From contig QKYT01000785.1 of assembly GCA_003550305.1 (NCBI GenBank), positions 21,069-42,188 on the forward strand: a stretch of DNA of 21,120 nucleotides. The letters run 5' to 3'. Each line of letters starts with the position of its first letter. Position 1 is the first letter of the stretch. Below the pieces are notes generated by a model that saw nothing but the letters and a program-made list of their open reading frames with translations, was not told the DNA's origin and searched no databases. The position numbers were made by a program, and so were the translations under genes. This stretch comes from Glomus cerebriforme. Lineage: Eukaryota; Glomeromycota; Glomeromycetes; Glomerales; Glomeraceae. Below, piece after piece: positions 8,964 through 19,315 of this stretch.

Positions 8964-11000
8964 TCATGAAAGGAGAGAATTTAGTTGTGAATTAAATTTT
9001 TTACAGGGCTTAAAATTGCAATTTCCAATTTTTCTTATAGCTTTTACATATCCATTTTCTGCAGCTGCTTTGTATAATTCATATGCTTTTGCTTTATTAA
9101 TTTCAGTTCCAATCCCTTTATCATAATAGTATCCAAGCCTATATTGAGCATCTGAATATTTTTTTTCAGCTAATTTTTCGATGAATTCAAATGCTTTTTT
9201 CTCATTCTTATCAACACCCTTTCCTGATTCATATAATAAACTTAAATTAAATTGTGCATCATTATTTCCTTTTTCTGCTACCATTTTGTATAACTCAAAT
9301 GCCTTTTCTTTATTTGATTCAGTTCCAATTCCGAAATAATAGCAAGCTCCAAGGTTTAATTGAGCATTTAAATATCCATATTCTGCTGATTTTTTATAAT
9401 ATTTAAATGCTTTGTATTTAATATTATTTTTAATATAATATTGAGCTAAATTATATAATATTATTCCATATCCATTTTCTGCTGGTTCATTAGGCCAATA
9501 AAAAGCTCTTTCATCCTCTACTTCTTTATTAATAAATAGCAATAAATATAAAATTAATATTACTATTATTGCTAATAATATTTTATTAACTTCAATTGAT
9601 CGTTTTCTATTTTTATTAACTTTTTCACTTAGTATAACTTCTTTACCTAGTCTTGATAATAATAAACTAAAATGATATTGTGCATCATTATTTCTTGCCA
9701 TTTCAGTTTCAATTCCACTTGAATAGCAATATCTAAGTCTAAAATAAGGACCTAAATACCCATTTCTAGTAGATTCCTTATATAATTCGAAAGCTTTAAC
9801 CGAATCTTTTTTAACTCCTAATCCTAATTCATAACATTTTCCTAAATTATATTTTGCAACTTCATTTCCATTTTCTACTGCTTTATTATACCAATAAATA
9901 GCCTCTTTTAAATCTTCTTTTATTCCAATTCCATTTTTATAATAATAACCTACCATAGTTTGTGCGTTTGAAATTCCTCCTTTGGCAGCCTTTATATACC
10001 AACCAAATGCTTTAATATCATCTTTGGATATTCCAATTCCACTTTGATAACAATTACCTAATCTATTTTGAGCGAGTGAATAATCTCCTTCAGCAGATTT
10101 AACATACCATTCAAAAGCTTTTTTATCATCTTTATTTATTCCTATTCCATATTGATAACAAATACCTAAATTATATTGAGCAAATAAATCTCCTTCACTA
10201 GCAGCATTTAAATAACATTCGAAAGCCTTCTTTTCATCTTTATCTATACCAATTCCATTTTGATAACAACAACCTAAATTATTTTGAGCACTTATATTTC
10301 CACCTTCTGATGATTTTAAATATAATTCAAATGCCCTAATTTCATTTTTTTCTTTTCCAATTCCATATTGATAACTATATGCTAAATTATTTAAGTCTAT
10401 TAATTCTTTCTTTTTAGCGTAATCTAATTGATTATTATTTCTATTATTAAATCCCTTATTTATTGAATCAAAATAATTTTCTATCTTAATTATTTCATCT
10501 TTACATAAATTTATTTCTAAACCATTAAAATTCTCGAATTGAAATTGGGAAATTACATAATCAGACTCTTTAGCGATCAAAACTCTTTTATTCAAAATAA
10601 TATCCTTATAATAATAAAATGATATTAAATATTTTGCGATAATAATATTAAGTATTTGATAAACGGAAATATATTCTTTATTTTTTTCTTGATTAAGAGA
10701 TAATAAATATAATTTTAAAGATTTATTTTTATCAATAATATAAGTATTATCTATATTATATTGATAAAAAAATCCTATTAAACTTGAAAACCAATTATCA
10801 TTTTCTTGATGATTTTCCATTAATTTTAAAAATATTTTACAAGATTTTTTATTATATTTAAGAAAATCTTTTATCCATTCCGTTAAAATAATTTCAAAAT
10901 TATCATAATTGTCTATTTTTATAATTTGACGATAAAAATCTTTTAAAAAATCTTTTAATAAATTCTCATTATCATTTGAATAATTATTATTTAAAGACAT
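8964..11000 (-). CDS. Sel1-repeat protein with internal transmembrane helix
   Basis: This is a 678-residue protein built from Sel1-like repeats, helical hairpins that serve as protein-binding scaffolds. Residues 1-200 form a helical region (LLKDFLKDFYRQ, WFSSLIGFFYQ, IAKYLISFYYYKDIILNKR) shared with the neighbouring paralogue. Repeats occupy about 203-420 (six good units with LGxCYxxGIGxxKDxxKAFxWYxKAA) and about 512-660 (four more plus a stub). Between them a damaged repeat (about 419-465) is followed by a basic stretch NKNRKRS and a 20-residue hydrophobic helix at about 472-491, then acidic KEVEDE. The basic flank suggests the N-terminal array faces the cytosol. The ATG at 11000 is the first in frame: the open frame continues upstream only through a TTG and a poly(A) leader. 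No kinase domain is present. Function is inferred from fold only. Confidence 0.88.
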   Translation of the reverse strand: MSLNNNYSNDNENLLKDFLKDFYRQIIKIDNYDNFEIILTEWIKDFLKYNKKSCKIFLKLMENHQENDNWFSSLIGFFYQYNIDNTYIIDKNKSLKLYLLSLNQEKNKEYISVYQILNIIIAKYLISFYYYKDIILNKRVLIAKESDYVISQFQFENFNGLEINLCKDEIIKIENYFDSINKGFNNRNNNQLDYAKKKELIDLNNLAYSYQYGIGKEKNEIRAFELYLKSSEGGNISAQNNLGCCYQNGIGIDKDEKKAFECYLNAASEGDLFAQYNLGICYQYGIGINKDDKKAFEWYVKSAEGDYSLAQNRLGNCYQSGIGISKDDIKAFGWYIKAAKGGISNAQTMVGYYYKNGIGIKEDLKEAIYWYNKAVENGNEVAKYNLGKCYELGLGVKKDSVKAFELYKESTRNGYLGPYFRLRYCYSSGIETEMARNNDAQYHFSLLLSRLGKEVILSEKVNKNRKRSIEVNKILLAIIVILILYLLLFINKEVEDERAFYWPNEPAENGYGIILYNLAQYYIKNNIKYKAFKYYKKSAEYGYLNAQLNLGACYYFGIGTESNKEKAFELYKMVAEKGNNDAQFNLSLLYESGKGVDKNEKKAFEFIEKLAEKKYSDAQYRLGYYYDKGIGTEINKAKAYELYKAAAENGYVKAIRKIGNCNFKPCKKFNSQLNSLLS

Positions 11001-12251
11001 GATGTTAAAGAAATTTTTTTTTTTTTTTTGGTGAAAAGTGTTAAAGTTCGTACAAACTAAAATGGCTGAAATTGATTCAATTAGGTAAACAATAGCTTGA
11101 TTGGGATCGGCATCAATCTTGTAGAAAAATAGACTAGTCAAGTTCAATTTCGCAGAAAAAACAATAACATTTGACCTTTGAGTGAGAAATTTGGATTATG
11201 AATTTTATGGGGTTATGACAATTCTTATAATGATTTTGTTGAAACAATAATTTATTTTATAACACATTTACATAATAAAATTATGTGATATGTGATAAAA
11301 AAAAATTATCATGTGATAATTATCGTAAACTGAGGAAAAAGTTACTCGAAGAGTACTCGAAGTATAATTTTTCTCTTTCCTATTTTTATATTACTTTTTC
11401 AAACGCAAAAAAAAAAAAAATATTGTACTATTAATTTTCCCATTCCAAAACATACTGTCTCATTGAAAGAAAAAAGTGAAAGAACTGCATAATGCGTCAT
11501 TCATTGTCATATGATTATCATACAGTAACGCTTTTTAGACTCATCAAAAGATATTTTAATTGCCTAATAAGTATTAGTTTAGTTTTAAAAATAGATTTAT
11601 TTTGTAGCCTAATAATTATCTAAGCTAGTTTGAAACTATTATAATCATGTATGACTACTGCATATACAAAAGTCGTTCAAAGAAAGAATACAACTAATAT
11701 AGATTCCCTTATATATAATTAATTCTAAGCGTCCAAATAATTATTAAGGCATCGGTATTTCAGGTAGTTCTGGCACTAGAAAATGAAATAATCAATAATG
11801 GAAGAATATTATACTCAAATTTTATAATATTTATAAATTCAGAAATTAATTTCGTGTAAAATTATATAAAAAATGTTGTTAGAAGTTAATGTCGATTATT
11901 AAAGTTTATCAAAAATTAAAATCCACTCATTGATAAAGCAACGATTTGTGTTGGCATTTGTGCTGCTCTAACTTTATAATTAGTTTTAAAAATTGTGCCG
12001 CGCTTGTGCAACTCTGAAAGTTTAGTGAAAATTTTTTATTAATGTACCCGAATTAGTAATTTCAAATTCAATAAATTGTTAAAGAGTAATTCAGATACGA
12101 AATATGAAAATTTAATAAATTCAACGTTATACTTTATTAAATGAAATTGAACAAACAAATTAAAAAAAAAAATCTATAAATAAAATAAACTTATATATAA
12201 TAGATATAAAACATTCGTTAAGAAAATATCAAAGTTTAAAACAAATAAATT
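11001..12251. other. Intergenic spacer between the two Sel1 genes
   Basis: It holds the upstream region of the 8964-11000 gene, including an A-run on the coding strand about 13 bases before its ATG (plus-strand T-run about 11013-11029), and the 3' flank of the next gene. A TTTATT at 12133-12138, which is AATAAA on the minus strand, lies about 115 bases past the Asn/Glu exon stop and could be its poly(A) signal. No clear TATA box, other gene or RNA is seen. Confidence 0.5.
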
Positions 12252-15200
12252 CTAATTCTCATTAACCTCATTAGCTACATTGGTCTCATTGGTCTCATTA
12301 TTTTCGTTATTCTCGATATTCAGGTTATTCTCATTATTCTCGTTAGTCTCATTATTCACATTATCCTCGATATTCAAGTCATTCTCATTATTCTCGTTAT
12401 TCTCATTATTCACATTATCCTCGATATTCAGGTCATTCTCATTATTCTCATTATTTTCATTATTCACATTATCCTCGATATTCAGGTCATTCCCGTTATC
12501 CCCGTTATCCTCGTTATTTTCATTATTCTCGTTATTCTCGTTATCCTCATTATTCTCATTATCCTCGTTACCCTCATTATTCTCATTATTCTCGTTGCCC
12601 TCATTATTCTCATTATTCTCATTATTCTCATTAGCTTCCTTAGCTATATTATTAGCTTCTAAAGTAATTTTTTAAAAATACATTAGTACAAATAAATATA
12701 AATACAAAATACATTTAAATTTAGTTTAATTACCAATTTTTAACAGATTTTCTAAATTTTCTTTAGCCTTCTGACATCCGTTTTCTATTGCTTTCTTATA
12801 CCAGTTGATAGCTTCTTCTGCATTCTTTTCTATTTCTTTACCTTCTTCGTATAAAACCCCAAGTTTATATTGTGCATCACTATTTTCTTCATTTGCTGCT
12901 GCTTTATACAATTCAATCGCCTTCTCTTTATTAATAAGTGTTCCAATTCCATTTTCATAACAGCTTCCAAGCTTATATTTTCCAATTACATTTCCTTTTT
13001 CAGCTGCTTGTTCATAAAATGCGAATGCTCTAACTTCACTTTTGACAATACTCTTTTCTGATTCATAAATTTCACCCAATTTATATAATGCAACTTTATT
13101 ATCATCTTCTGCTACTTTATGGTACCAATAATTAATTTTATCTAAATCTTCAAATATATCATCATCATTTTTATATAATGATAAAATATTAAAATTTTTG
13201 GGTTTTCCAACTGCTTCATTATATAATTTAAATCCTCTTTCCTTATTAATATCAGTCCCAATTCCATTCACATAACAGTATCCAAGTTGAAATTTTGCAC
13301 CAAAATAATCTCGTTCATTTGATTTTTTATAAAGATCAAATGCTTTAATTAGATCCTTTTCAACACCTATTCCTAATTCATAACATTGCCCTAAATGATA
13401 TTGTGCAACTTTATTTCCATTTTTTTCTGCTTTTTCATACCAATGAAAAGCTTTTTCAAAATCTTTTTCTACACCCTCACCATCTTCATATAAATTACCA
13501 AGACGAACTTGTGATTGATCATGATCTTTTTCAGCCGCTGTTTTATATTGTTCAAATGCTTTTTCTTTATTAATTTCAGTACCAATTCCATTATCATAAT
13601 AATATCCAAGTTGAAATTGTGCTTCTAAATATTCTTTTTCAGATAATTTTTTAATTAATTCAAATGCTTGTTCTTCATCTTTATCAACGCCTCTTCCAAA
13701 TTGATAAAATAAAGCTAAATTATATTGCGCACTATTATTTCCTTTCTCTGCTGCTGCTTTATACAATTCAAATGCTTTTTCTATATTAACCTCAGTTCCA
13801 ATCCCATGTGAATAATAATATCCTAAATGAAATTTAGCATCCAAATAATCTTCATCAGCCAATTTTTTAATTAATTCGAATGCTTTTTTCACATCTTTAT
13901 TAACTCCTTCACCTTCTTTATATAATAAACTTAAATTATATTGTGCTCTCTTATGTCCTCTTTCTGCAGCTTCTTTATATATTTCAGATGCTTTTACTTT
14001 ATCAGTATTAGTTCCAGTTCCAAAAAAATAACAATTTCCAAGTTGTATTAAAGCATCTAAATAATTCTTTTTAGCGGATGAATTATATAATTCAAAAGCT
14101 TTAACTGAATCTTTTTTAACTCCTATACCAAATTTAAAACAAGTACCAAGATTATATTGTGCTATTTCATTTCCATTTTCTGCAGCTTTTTCATACCAAT
14201 GAACAGCTTTTCCTAAATCTTTATTCGTTCCAATTCCACCTTTATAATAATGACCAGTACTAGTTTGTGCATTTGGATTGCCACCTTTAGCAGCTTTTAA
14301 ATACCAATCAAAAGCTTTCTTTTCATCATTTGTTACTCCAATACCATTTTTATAACAATCACCTAAATTATTTTCAGAATCAGCATTTCCCCCTTTAGCA
14401 GCTTTCATATACCAACCAAATGCTTCAATAACATCTTTAGATATCCCAATACCATTTAAATAACAATCACCTAATTTATTTTGTGCCGAAGAATTTTTTC
14501 CTTGAGCAGATTTTAAATACCAATCAAAAGCTTTTTTATCATCTTTATTTATTCCAATACCATTTTGATAACAAACTCCCAAATTATATTGAGCGTGTAA
14601 ATCACCTTCATTAGCAGCTTTTAAATAACATTCGAAAGCTTTCTTTTCATCTTTTTCTATACCAATACCATTTTGATAACAATAACCTAAATTATTTTGA
14701 GCACTTAAATTTCCACCTTCAGAAGATTTTAAATATAATTCAAAAGCTCTCTTTTCATTTTTTTCTTTTCCAATACCATATTGATAACTATAACCTAAAT
14801 TATTTAAATCAATTAATTCTTTCTTTTCAACATAATCTATTTGATCCAAAGTATCAAAATAATTTTCTATAGTAATGATTTCATCTTTACATAAATTTAT
14901 TTCTAAACCATTAAAATTTTCATATTGAATTTGAGACATAATATAAGAATTTTCCAAATTTCGAAGTTTTTTTGCGATTAAATCCCTTTTATTTAAAATA
15001 ATATCCTTATAATAATAAAATGATAATAAATATTTAGCGATAATAATATTAAGTATTTGATAAATTGAAACGAATTTTTTAATATTATCATCATCATCTT
15101 TAATATTATTAATCGATAATAAATAAAAATCTAAAGATTTATTTTTATCAATAATAATATCATCACCTATACCATATTCATAAAAAAATCCTATTAAACT

Positions 15201-15524
15201 TGAAAACCAATTAATATTTTCTTGATGATCTTCCATTAATTTTAAAAAATCTTTTGAAATTCCTTCATTATCATTAAAAAAATCTTGTATCCATTCAATT
15301 AAAATGATTTCGAAATTACTATAATTTTCTATTCTAACAACTTGACGATAAAAATCTTTTAAAAATTCTTTTAATAAATTTTCTTTATCTTTTAAATTAT
15401 CATTTGACGTCGTGATTTCTTCTTCTTGTTGTTGTTTTAAATCATCATTTGATGTCATGATTCCTTCTTCTTGTTGTTTTAAATTTTCATTGGAAGTCGT
15501 GATTTCTTCTTCATTTGAAGACAT
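12252..15524 (-). CDS. Sel1-repeat protein with spliced Asn/Glu-rich tail
   Basis: Exon 1 (15524-12734) begins MSSNEEEITTSNENLK; residues 5-46 are three imperfect copies of an EEEITTSNxNLKQQ unit. A helical region (about 48-235) matches the neighbouring gene, and about 18 Sel1 repeats fill residues 241-925, one of them (near repeat 15) degenerate and enlarged. Read straight through, translation stops at 12726 after LLKIGN, giving 932 residues. A GTAATT donor right there, a TACTAAT branch site and a TTTAG acceptor define a 75-nt intron. Splicing joins KI to EANNIAKEANEN and on through an Asn/Glu-rich tail to a stop at 12252, for 1065 residues. The Sel1 array should bind partner proteins. No membrane segment or kinase domain is present. 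The Sel1 part is certain; the tail is inferred from splice signals and frame. Confidence 0.85.
12258..12645 (-). repeat. Coding minisatellite (NNE and 54-bp units)
   Basis: On the minus strand this is a run of AAT/AAC and GAG/GAA/GAT codons. The upstream half is mostly 9-bp units (Asn-Asn-Glu with Gly and Asp variants). The downstream half has about three to four copies of a 54-bp unit encoding NDLNIEDNVNNENNENNE. No stop interrupts the minus frame across the array, which argues that it is translated. It would give a strongly acidic, disordered tail. Confidence 0.85.
12659..12733 (-). other. Predicted 75-nt intron at the end of the Sel1 array
   Basis: On the minus strand the exon ends AAAATTG and the intron starts GTAATT. 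A TACTAAT branch-site match lies at 12688-12682, and the intron ends TTACTTTAG at 12659, about 23 bases past the branch adenine. The phase is kept: the split codon becomes GAA. Retaining the intron gives a stop three codons into the junction, so splicing would switch the Asn/Glu tail on or off. The BTB gene intron in this window has a similar donor (GTAATA) and acceptor (TTTTAG). Confidence 0.75.
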
Positions 15525-16948
15525 GCTTGTATGATGAAAATAAATAGAAAAAAAAATATTTTTTTTTTTTCGGAAAAAAAAAAGTAATTCGGATGTTCAA
15601 TTTATTAATTTGTAAGGTGATACGAAAATCGGTGGCTGAAACTTTATCCCTATTTGAGGTTGATAATAAATAAATAAAAAAAAAATACAAGAAATTTTGT
15701 ACAACAAATTACGTAGTAAATCGGCCAAAAAAATTTTTTATTCCGATTTAATATGTATTTTTTTTTTTTGAGCGTGAAATTTTTAAAATTATTTATTATA
15801 TTTTCATGATCTTCTAGATTTAGCATATAGTCATTTATTTTATGAAAATTTATAATCTCAAAGTCACGGGAATTATGTGGTTCTTAGATTTTGTCGATCA
15901 TGCAACAATTTTTTATGAGAAATACGGAAGAAATATTTGGATAAAATCTTTTATGAGTTTAAATTAATTCACATTTAATAAATTAATATAAAGTAATAGA
16001 AATTTTTTAACGTGGAATCAACCTTATCAAATTGGTAAAAAAAGGATAAAAAAGATTAGTTATCTTAATTATTATTGTCTCACAATGTTTCACCAACTCT
16101 AAAAATATGTAACGTAACATTCTTTACACTATTTACATTTTACAATTTTCGTTATGCTTGGCGTATATAGATAATTGATATTATAGAGATTATGATAAAC
16201 GGAAAAAAAAAGTTGTAATAAAACTTGTTTTCTATAAAGAATGTTGGAAACGTGGACTAAAATCACAAGATTAAATAGAACAAACCATCTTAGGTGTTAG
16301 AAATGGACTGTGCAATTCAAATATAGAATTTTAAAAATGCATATTTCAGATGGTAAATTATAAGAAAATACCCTACTACTTTAGTCGTTAAATTGCATAT
16401 TCTCAAAAGCTCAAGCGTCACCTTTCTAAATGTAATCGATTAAATATAATATCATAATTAAGACATCTATAATAATGGCCTCTCATCCATAAGATACAAT
16501 AAGCAACTTTATTTTGTACGTATAAATATCCTTGTTCATAGATTTATGTTGTTTAGAACATTTACCATCACTTCGCGCTACTACAATAATTCGTTTAGAC
16601 TAACAGCTGACATGCGTCATATAACTAATGCTGGCCAAACCTTCTTAAGGCATTATAAAAATCAGCCTAAATGATTCATGATTTAGGCCGGTCGACGTTC
16701 GCAATTGAATCTAGTAAAGCAGCCAATATGTCTAATAAAAAACAATTTTACATATAAACTGATAACAAGATTAATTTTCAAATTTAATTTATTATAGTAA
16801 GAATGATTTTATGTACTGTATAATAAATTATATACCAATTATATTATGTAAATTGGTTACATACTTGAATATCTAAATACCTTTCGGCGGAATATTTAAT
16901 TTTATTTACGTAATACAAGATATTATATCACGAGAATCTAAAAATCAA
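15525..16948. other. Intergenic spacer upstream of Sel1 gene and BTB units
   Basis: It contains the divergent upstream regions of the minus-strand Sel1 gene and the plus-strand BTB unit. Long A/T runs occur at about 15550-15580 and 15758-15770. An inverted repeat gcctaaat and atttaggc at about 16662-16686 could form a small hairpin. I see no gene, tRNA or transposon. Confidence 0.5.
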
Positions 16949-18200
16949 CTTTGCCGCTACGTCCCGGACAAATCAAGAGAATTTTTTTTTTACTAAAACC
17001 AATTGCACATTTAGCTTATTAATTAAATATGTAGCTATTTATAAGCATAAATTTTTATAGGACAAGATAATACATTAAAATTTGAAATCAACATATAATT
17101 ATGACTTACAACAAATCATATTGGACGTTTTTCATATTGCTTTTGAGAAATTTTTAAGAACTCCAAAAAAGAAACAAGCCAGAAATTAAAAGTTAAATTA
17201 AGGAGCAAAACAATAACAAATATACATTCCTGACTCCTTTATCAATATTTGACAAAAATTAACGAAATTAGCAATCTATTTATTTCCTGAACGATCCTCA
17301 TTATTGTAAACACAATATCTCCAATAACTCAACGATTGATCCAAAAAAAGCAAACAACAGTAAGAGTAGAATTGTTTTAGAAAACTATGAAATTTGTGAT
17401 AGTCAAAAATCATAGAAAAAATAAATGCATAATTTCATTTATATCTATATTTGTAATGAAATTAATAAAATGGAAATGAGTTATGATATGATGTAAATGT
17501 TTTACATCATTATTTGATTTATTTTTCTTAGTAAATTGATAACTTTACTAAAATATTTTTATTTTTTTTTTTTTATTTAATTTATCTTTTTTGTGTACGA
17601 AATGAAATTTGAATGTTATTTTTATAAATATTTATTCGTGAAATTCTTCATATTTTTTATCAATTTAGTCTTTGAATAATCACTTGCAAAATCATACGAT
17701 TATATCACAATAATAAAGCCAATAAATGAAAATTTGACCAGATTCGGTATACGAACATTTATTTTCTATTATCTTCGTGTGATTAATCATTTATTTAGAC
17801 GTTGACAAATGTGAATTTAAAATTTGATGTTTCACAGATTTTCAAAATGGCTATAAATAAGGTTCGACTACTAACAAACTTATTAGAATTATTTCTCCTT
17901 TTTATTTAAATTTTTGTTAAAATAAAAAAATTTAGAAATTATGGATAACAAACTTTTGCCAAAATTATCCCAAAATTTACTTGAAATATTAAATGATGAT
18001 GAATATTATGATATTACTATTGAAGTTGGTAAAGACCCTTATGTAAAAGTATTTCGTGCGCATATGGTTATTTTACATTATCGTTCCCCTTATTTGAAAA
18101 GAATGTTATCAACTAATAAAAAGAAAAATGATGGGACCTTGGTNCAAATTAAATTACCAAATATCTTACCGGAAATATTTGAAATAATTTTAAGGTAATA
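16949..18200 (+). repeat. Segmental duplication unit, copy A
   Basis: From ctttgccgctacgtcccgg onward, this stretch aligns collinearly with the stretch starting at 19666, through the whole upstream region and into the first exon of the BTB gene. The offset at the left boundary is 2717 bp. Copy A lacks the 206-bp MITE, the 88-bp (TA)n insertion and the palindromic insertion found in copy B. Its true right end cannot be set because copy B runs off the window. Confidence 0.9.
17852..17859 (+). promoter_or_regulatory. TATA box of BTB gene, copy A
   Basis: TATAAATA lies 89 bases before the ATG at 17941, inside aaaatggctataaataaggttc, which is kept unchanged in copy B although the DNA further upstream has diverged. 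The expected transcription start is around 17880-17890. Conservation between copies supports function. Confidence 0.65.
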
Positions 18201-18937
18201 AATAAGTTATATGTAGATTTATATATAAAAATAATAATAATAATAAATAAATAATTTTTTCTTTTTACTTTTTCTTTGATTTTAGGTACATTTATGGAGG
18301 GAGACTTTCTTTGGAAGAATATGATATTTCAGATATAATTAAAATCTTGGATGCCGCTAATGAACTAAGTCTTCAAGAACTGGTCACTCATTTACAATCC
18401 TTTTTAATTGAAAATAAAGTANANTGGATNGAAGANAATTTTGATTTANTATATCAGACGAGCNTTAAAANTGATTCTTTTTTGGAACTTCAAAAATATT
18501 GTACTAATTTAATAACCGAAAAGCCGGATAAAATATTTAATACACCAAATTTTTCTTCAATTCCGGAAAAACTTTTATTATCACTCATTCAAAATGATAA
18601 TCTTCAGATGGATGAAATTCAAATTTGGGAACGTGTAATCAAATGGGGTGTTGCTCAAAATCCAGCACTTCCTTCTGAACTTACAAACTATTCAAAAGAT
18701 GATTTCAAAATTTTAAAGAACTCCTTACAACAATGTATTCCATTTATTAGATTTTATAATTTAACTTCTAAAGAATTTACGGATAAAGTATTGCCTTACA
18801 GGAAACTTTTGCCAAAGGAATTATATGAAGATTTATTAATTACTTTTTTGAAACTTTCGGATTCTGATAGCAAGCCAACTAATAAATCAAAACCTCGTAT
18901 ACGTAAAGAAATTAATTCAGGTATCATCAGGGGATGA
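17941..18937 (+). CDS. BTB-BACK domain protein, two exons, TLDc-less
   Basis: Exon 1 (17941-18194) and exon 2 (18286-18937) join across a 91-nt GT-AG intron so that IILR continues to YIYGGRLSLEEYD, giving 301 residues. Residues about 12-120 are a BTB domain (DDEYYDITIEVG, VFRAHMVILHYRSPYL, IKLPNILPEIFEIILRYIY); about 125-260 are a BACK domain (LQKYCTNLI, IWERVIKWG, CIPFIRFYNLTSKEF). Such proteins commonly act as Cullin-3 ubiquitin-ligase adaptors. In many fungal paralogues a TLDc domain or long C-terminus follows; here the frame ends at KPRIRKEINSGIIRG. The next frame carries coding-like text from about 18920 to 19079, so a frameshift or alternative end is likely. Eight isolated N bases lie in the gene. 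The BTB-BACK call is firm; the C-terminus is not. Confidence 0.9.
18195..18285 (+). other. Intron of BTB gene, copy A
   Basis: The donor is AG|GTAATA and the acceptor TTTTAG|GTAC. Splicing restores the codon AGG and continues the BTB fold with RYIYGG. The intron contains an (ATA/ATAA)n microsatellite at about 18227-18255 and a pyrimidine-rich tract before the acceptor. Confidence 0.9.
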
Positions 18938-19079
18938 AGTTCTTTCAACAGTGCCAATTACATCACGAATTGAAGGTTATTCATTAAGGTCAGGTAAAGA
19001 TAATGTATGGCGTCGTACTCGATCACATAGAAGGTATAGGCCGCCAAATCAAAGCGAAGACACAGGTCTAAATCAATAA
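18920..19079 (+). pseudogene. Out-of-frame C-terminal extension of the BTB gene
   Basis: In the frame one base ahead of exon 2, the text runs VSSGDEVLSTVPITSRIEGY, then SLRSGKDNVWRRTRSHRRY with RPPNQSEDTGLNQ and a TAA at 19077. It has normal codon use, balanced composition and a basic Arg-rich end, unlike the AT-driven text of nearby noncoding DNA. The overlap with the end of exon 2 at ggtatcatcagggg suggests a small frameshift, or a sequencing error in a region with ambiguous bases. Restoring the frame would extend the protein by about 50 residues. I do not recognise the tail. Confidence 0.5.
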
Positions 19080-19080
19080 C

Positions 19081-19315
19081 TTTATAGATTTTTTTTAAGA
19101 AATAACTAAGAAAAACGGAATATTTCTAGACATTTTTTAATAGCCATTTGTTCCAAATAAAATTATTGTTCTCCATTAGACATTTTTAGATAATAAAATA
19201 GTTATAAATTACAATGAAAATATGAATTAAAAATTTCATAGAATTTTTTTTTTAAGAAATATCTAAGAAAAATGGAATATTTCTAGATATTTTTTAGTAG
19301 GTTGCAAATAAAATT
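19081..19315 (+). repeat. Duplicated 3' flank of the BTB gene
   Basis: Two direct copies occur at about 19083-19162 and 19238-19315. Both contain tttttaagaaat, then aagaaaaa and ggaatatttctaga, and both end in an AATAAA. They differ by scattered substitutions and small gaps. Confidence 0.8.
19156..19161 (+). terminator. Candidate poly(A) signal after the BTB gene
   Basis: AATAAA occurs 77 bases past the stop at 19079 and about 220 past the annotated stop at 18937. A second copy at 19307-19312 lies in the duplicated flank. AATAAA is common in such AT-rich DNA, so this is only suggestive. Confidence 0.4.

Noticed and set aside
11001..11147. N-terminal extension of the first Sel1 protein by 49 residues
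   Set aside because: It begins at a TTG, runs through a poly(A) leader that reads as Lys, and has no match in the paralogue, which starts just before the equivalent of the ATG at 11000.
12280..12675. Plus-strand 131-codon frame rich in Ser, Leu and Phe
   Set aside because: It is the complement of the Asn/Glu minisatellite. The minus frame joins the Sel1 gene through good splice signals, while this one is Ser/Leu/Phe repetition with no context.
12870..13061. Plus-strand Cys/Phe-rich ORF
   Set aside because: It is antisense within the Sel1 repeat array and is a shadow of the repeat codons.
18920..18931. Very short intron GTATCATCAG that would bridge the BTB frames
   Set aside because: Ten to eleven bases is far below any spliceable size and the other introns here are 75 and 91 nt. 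A frameshift or sequencing error is simpler.
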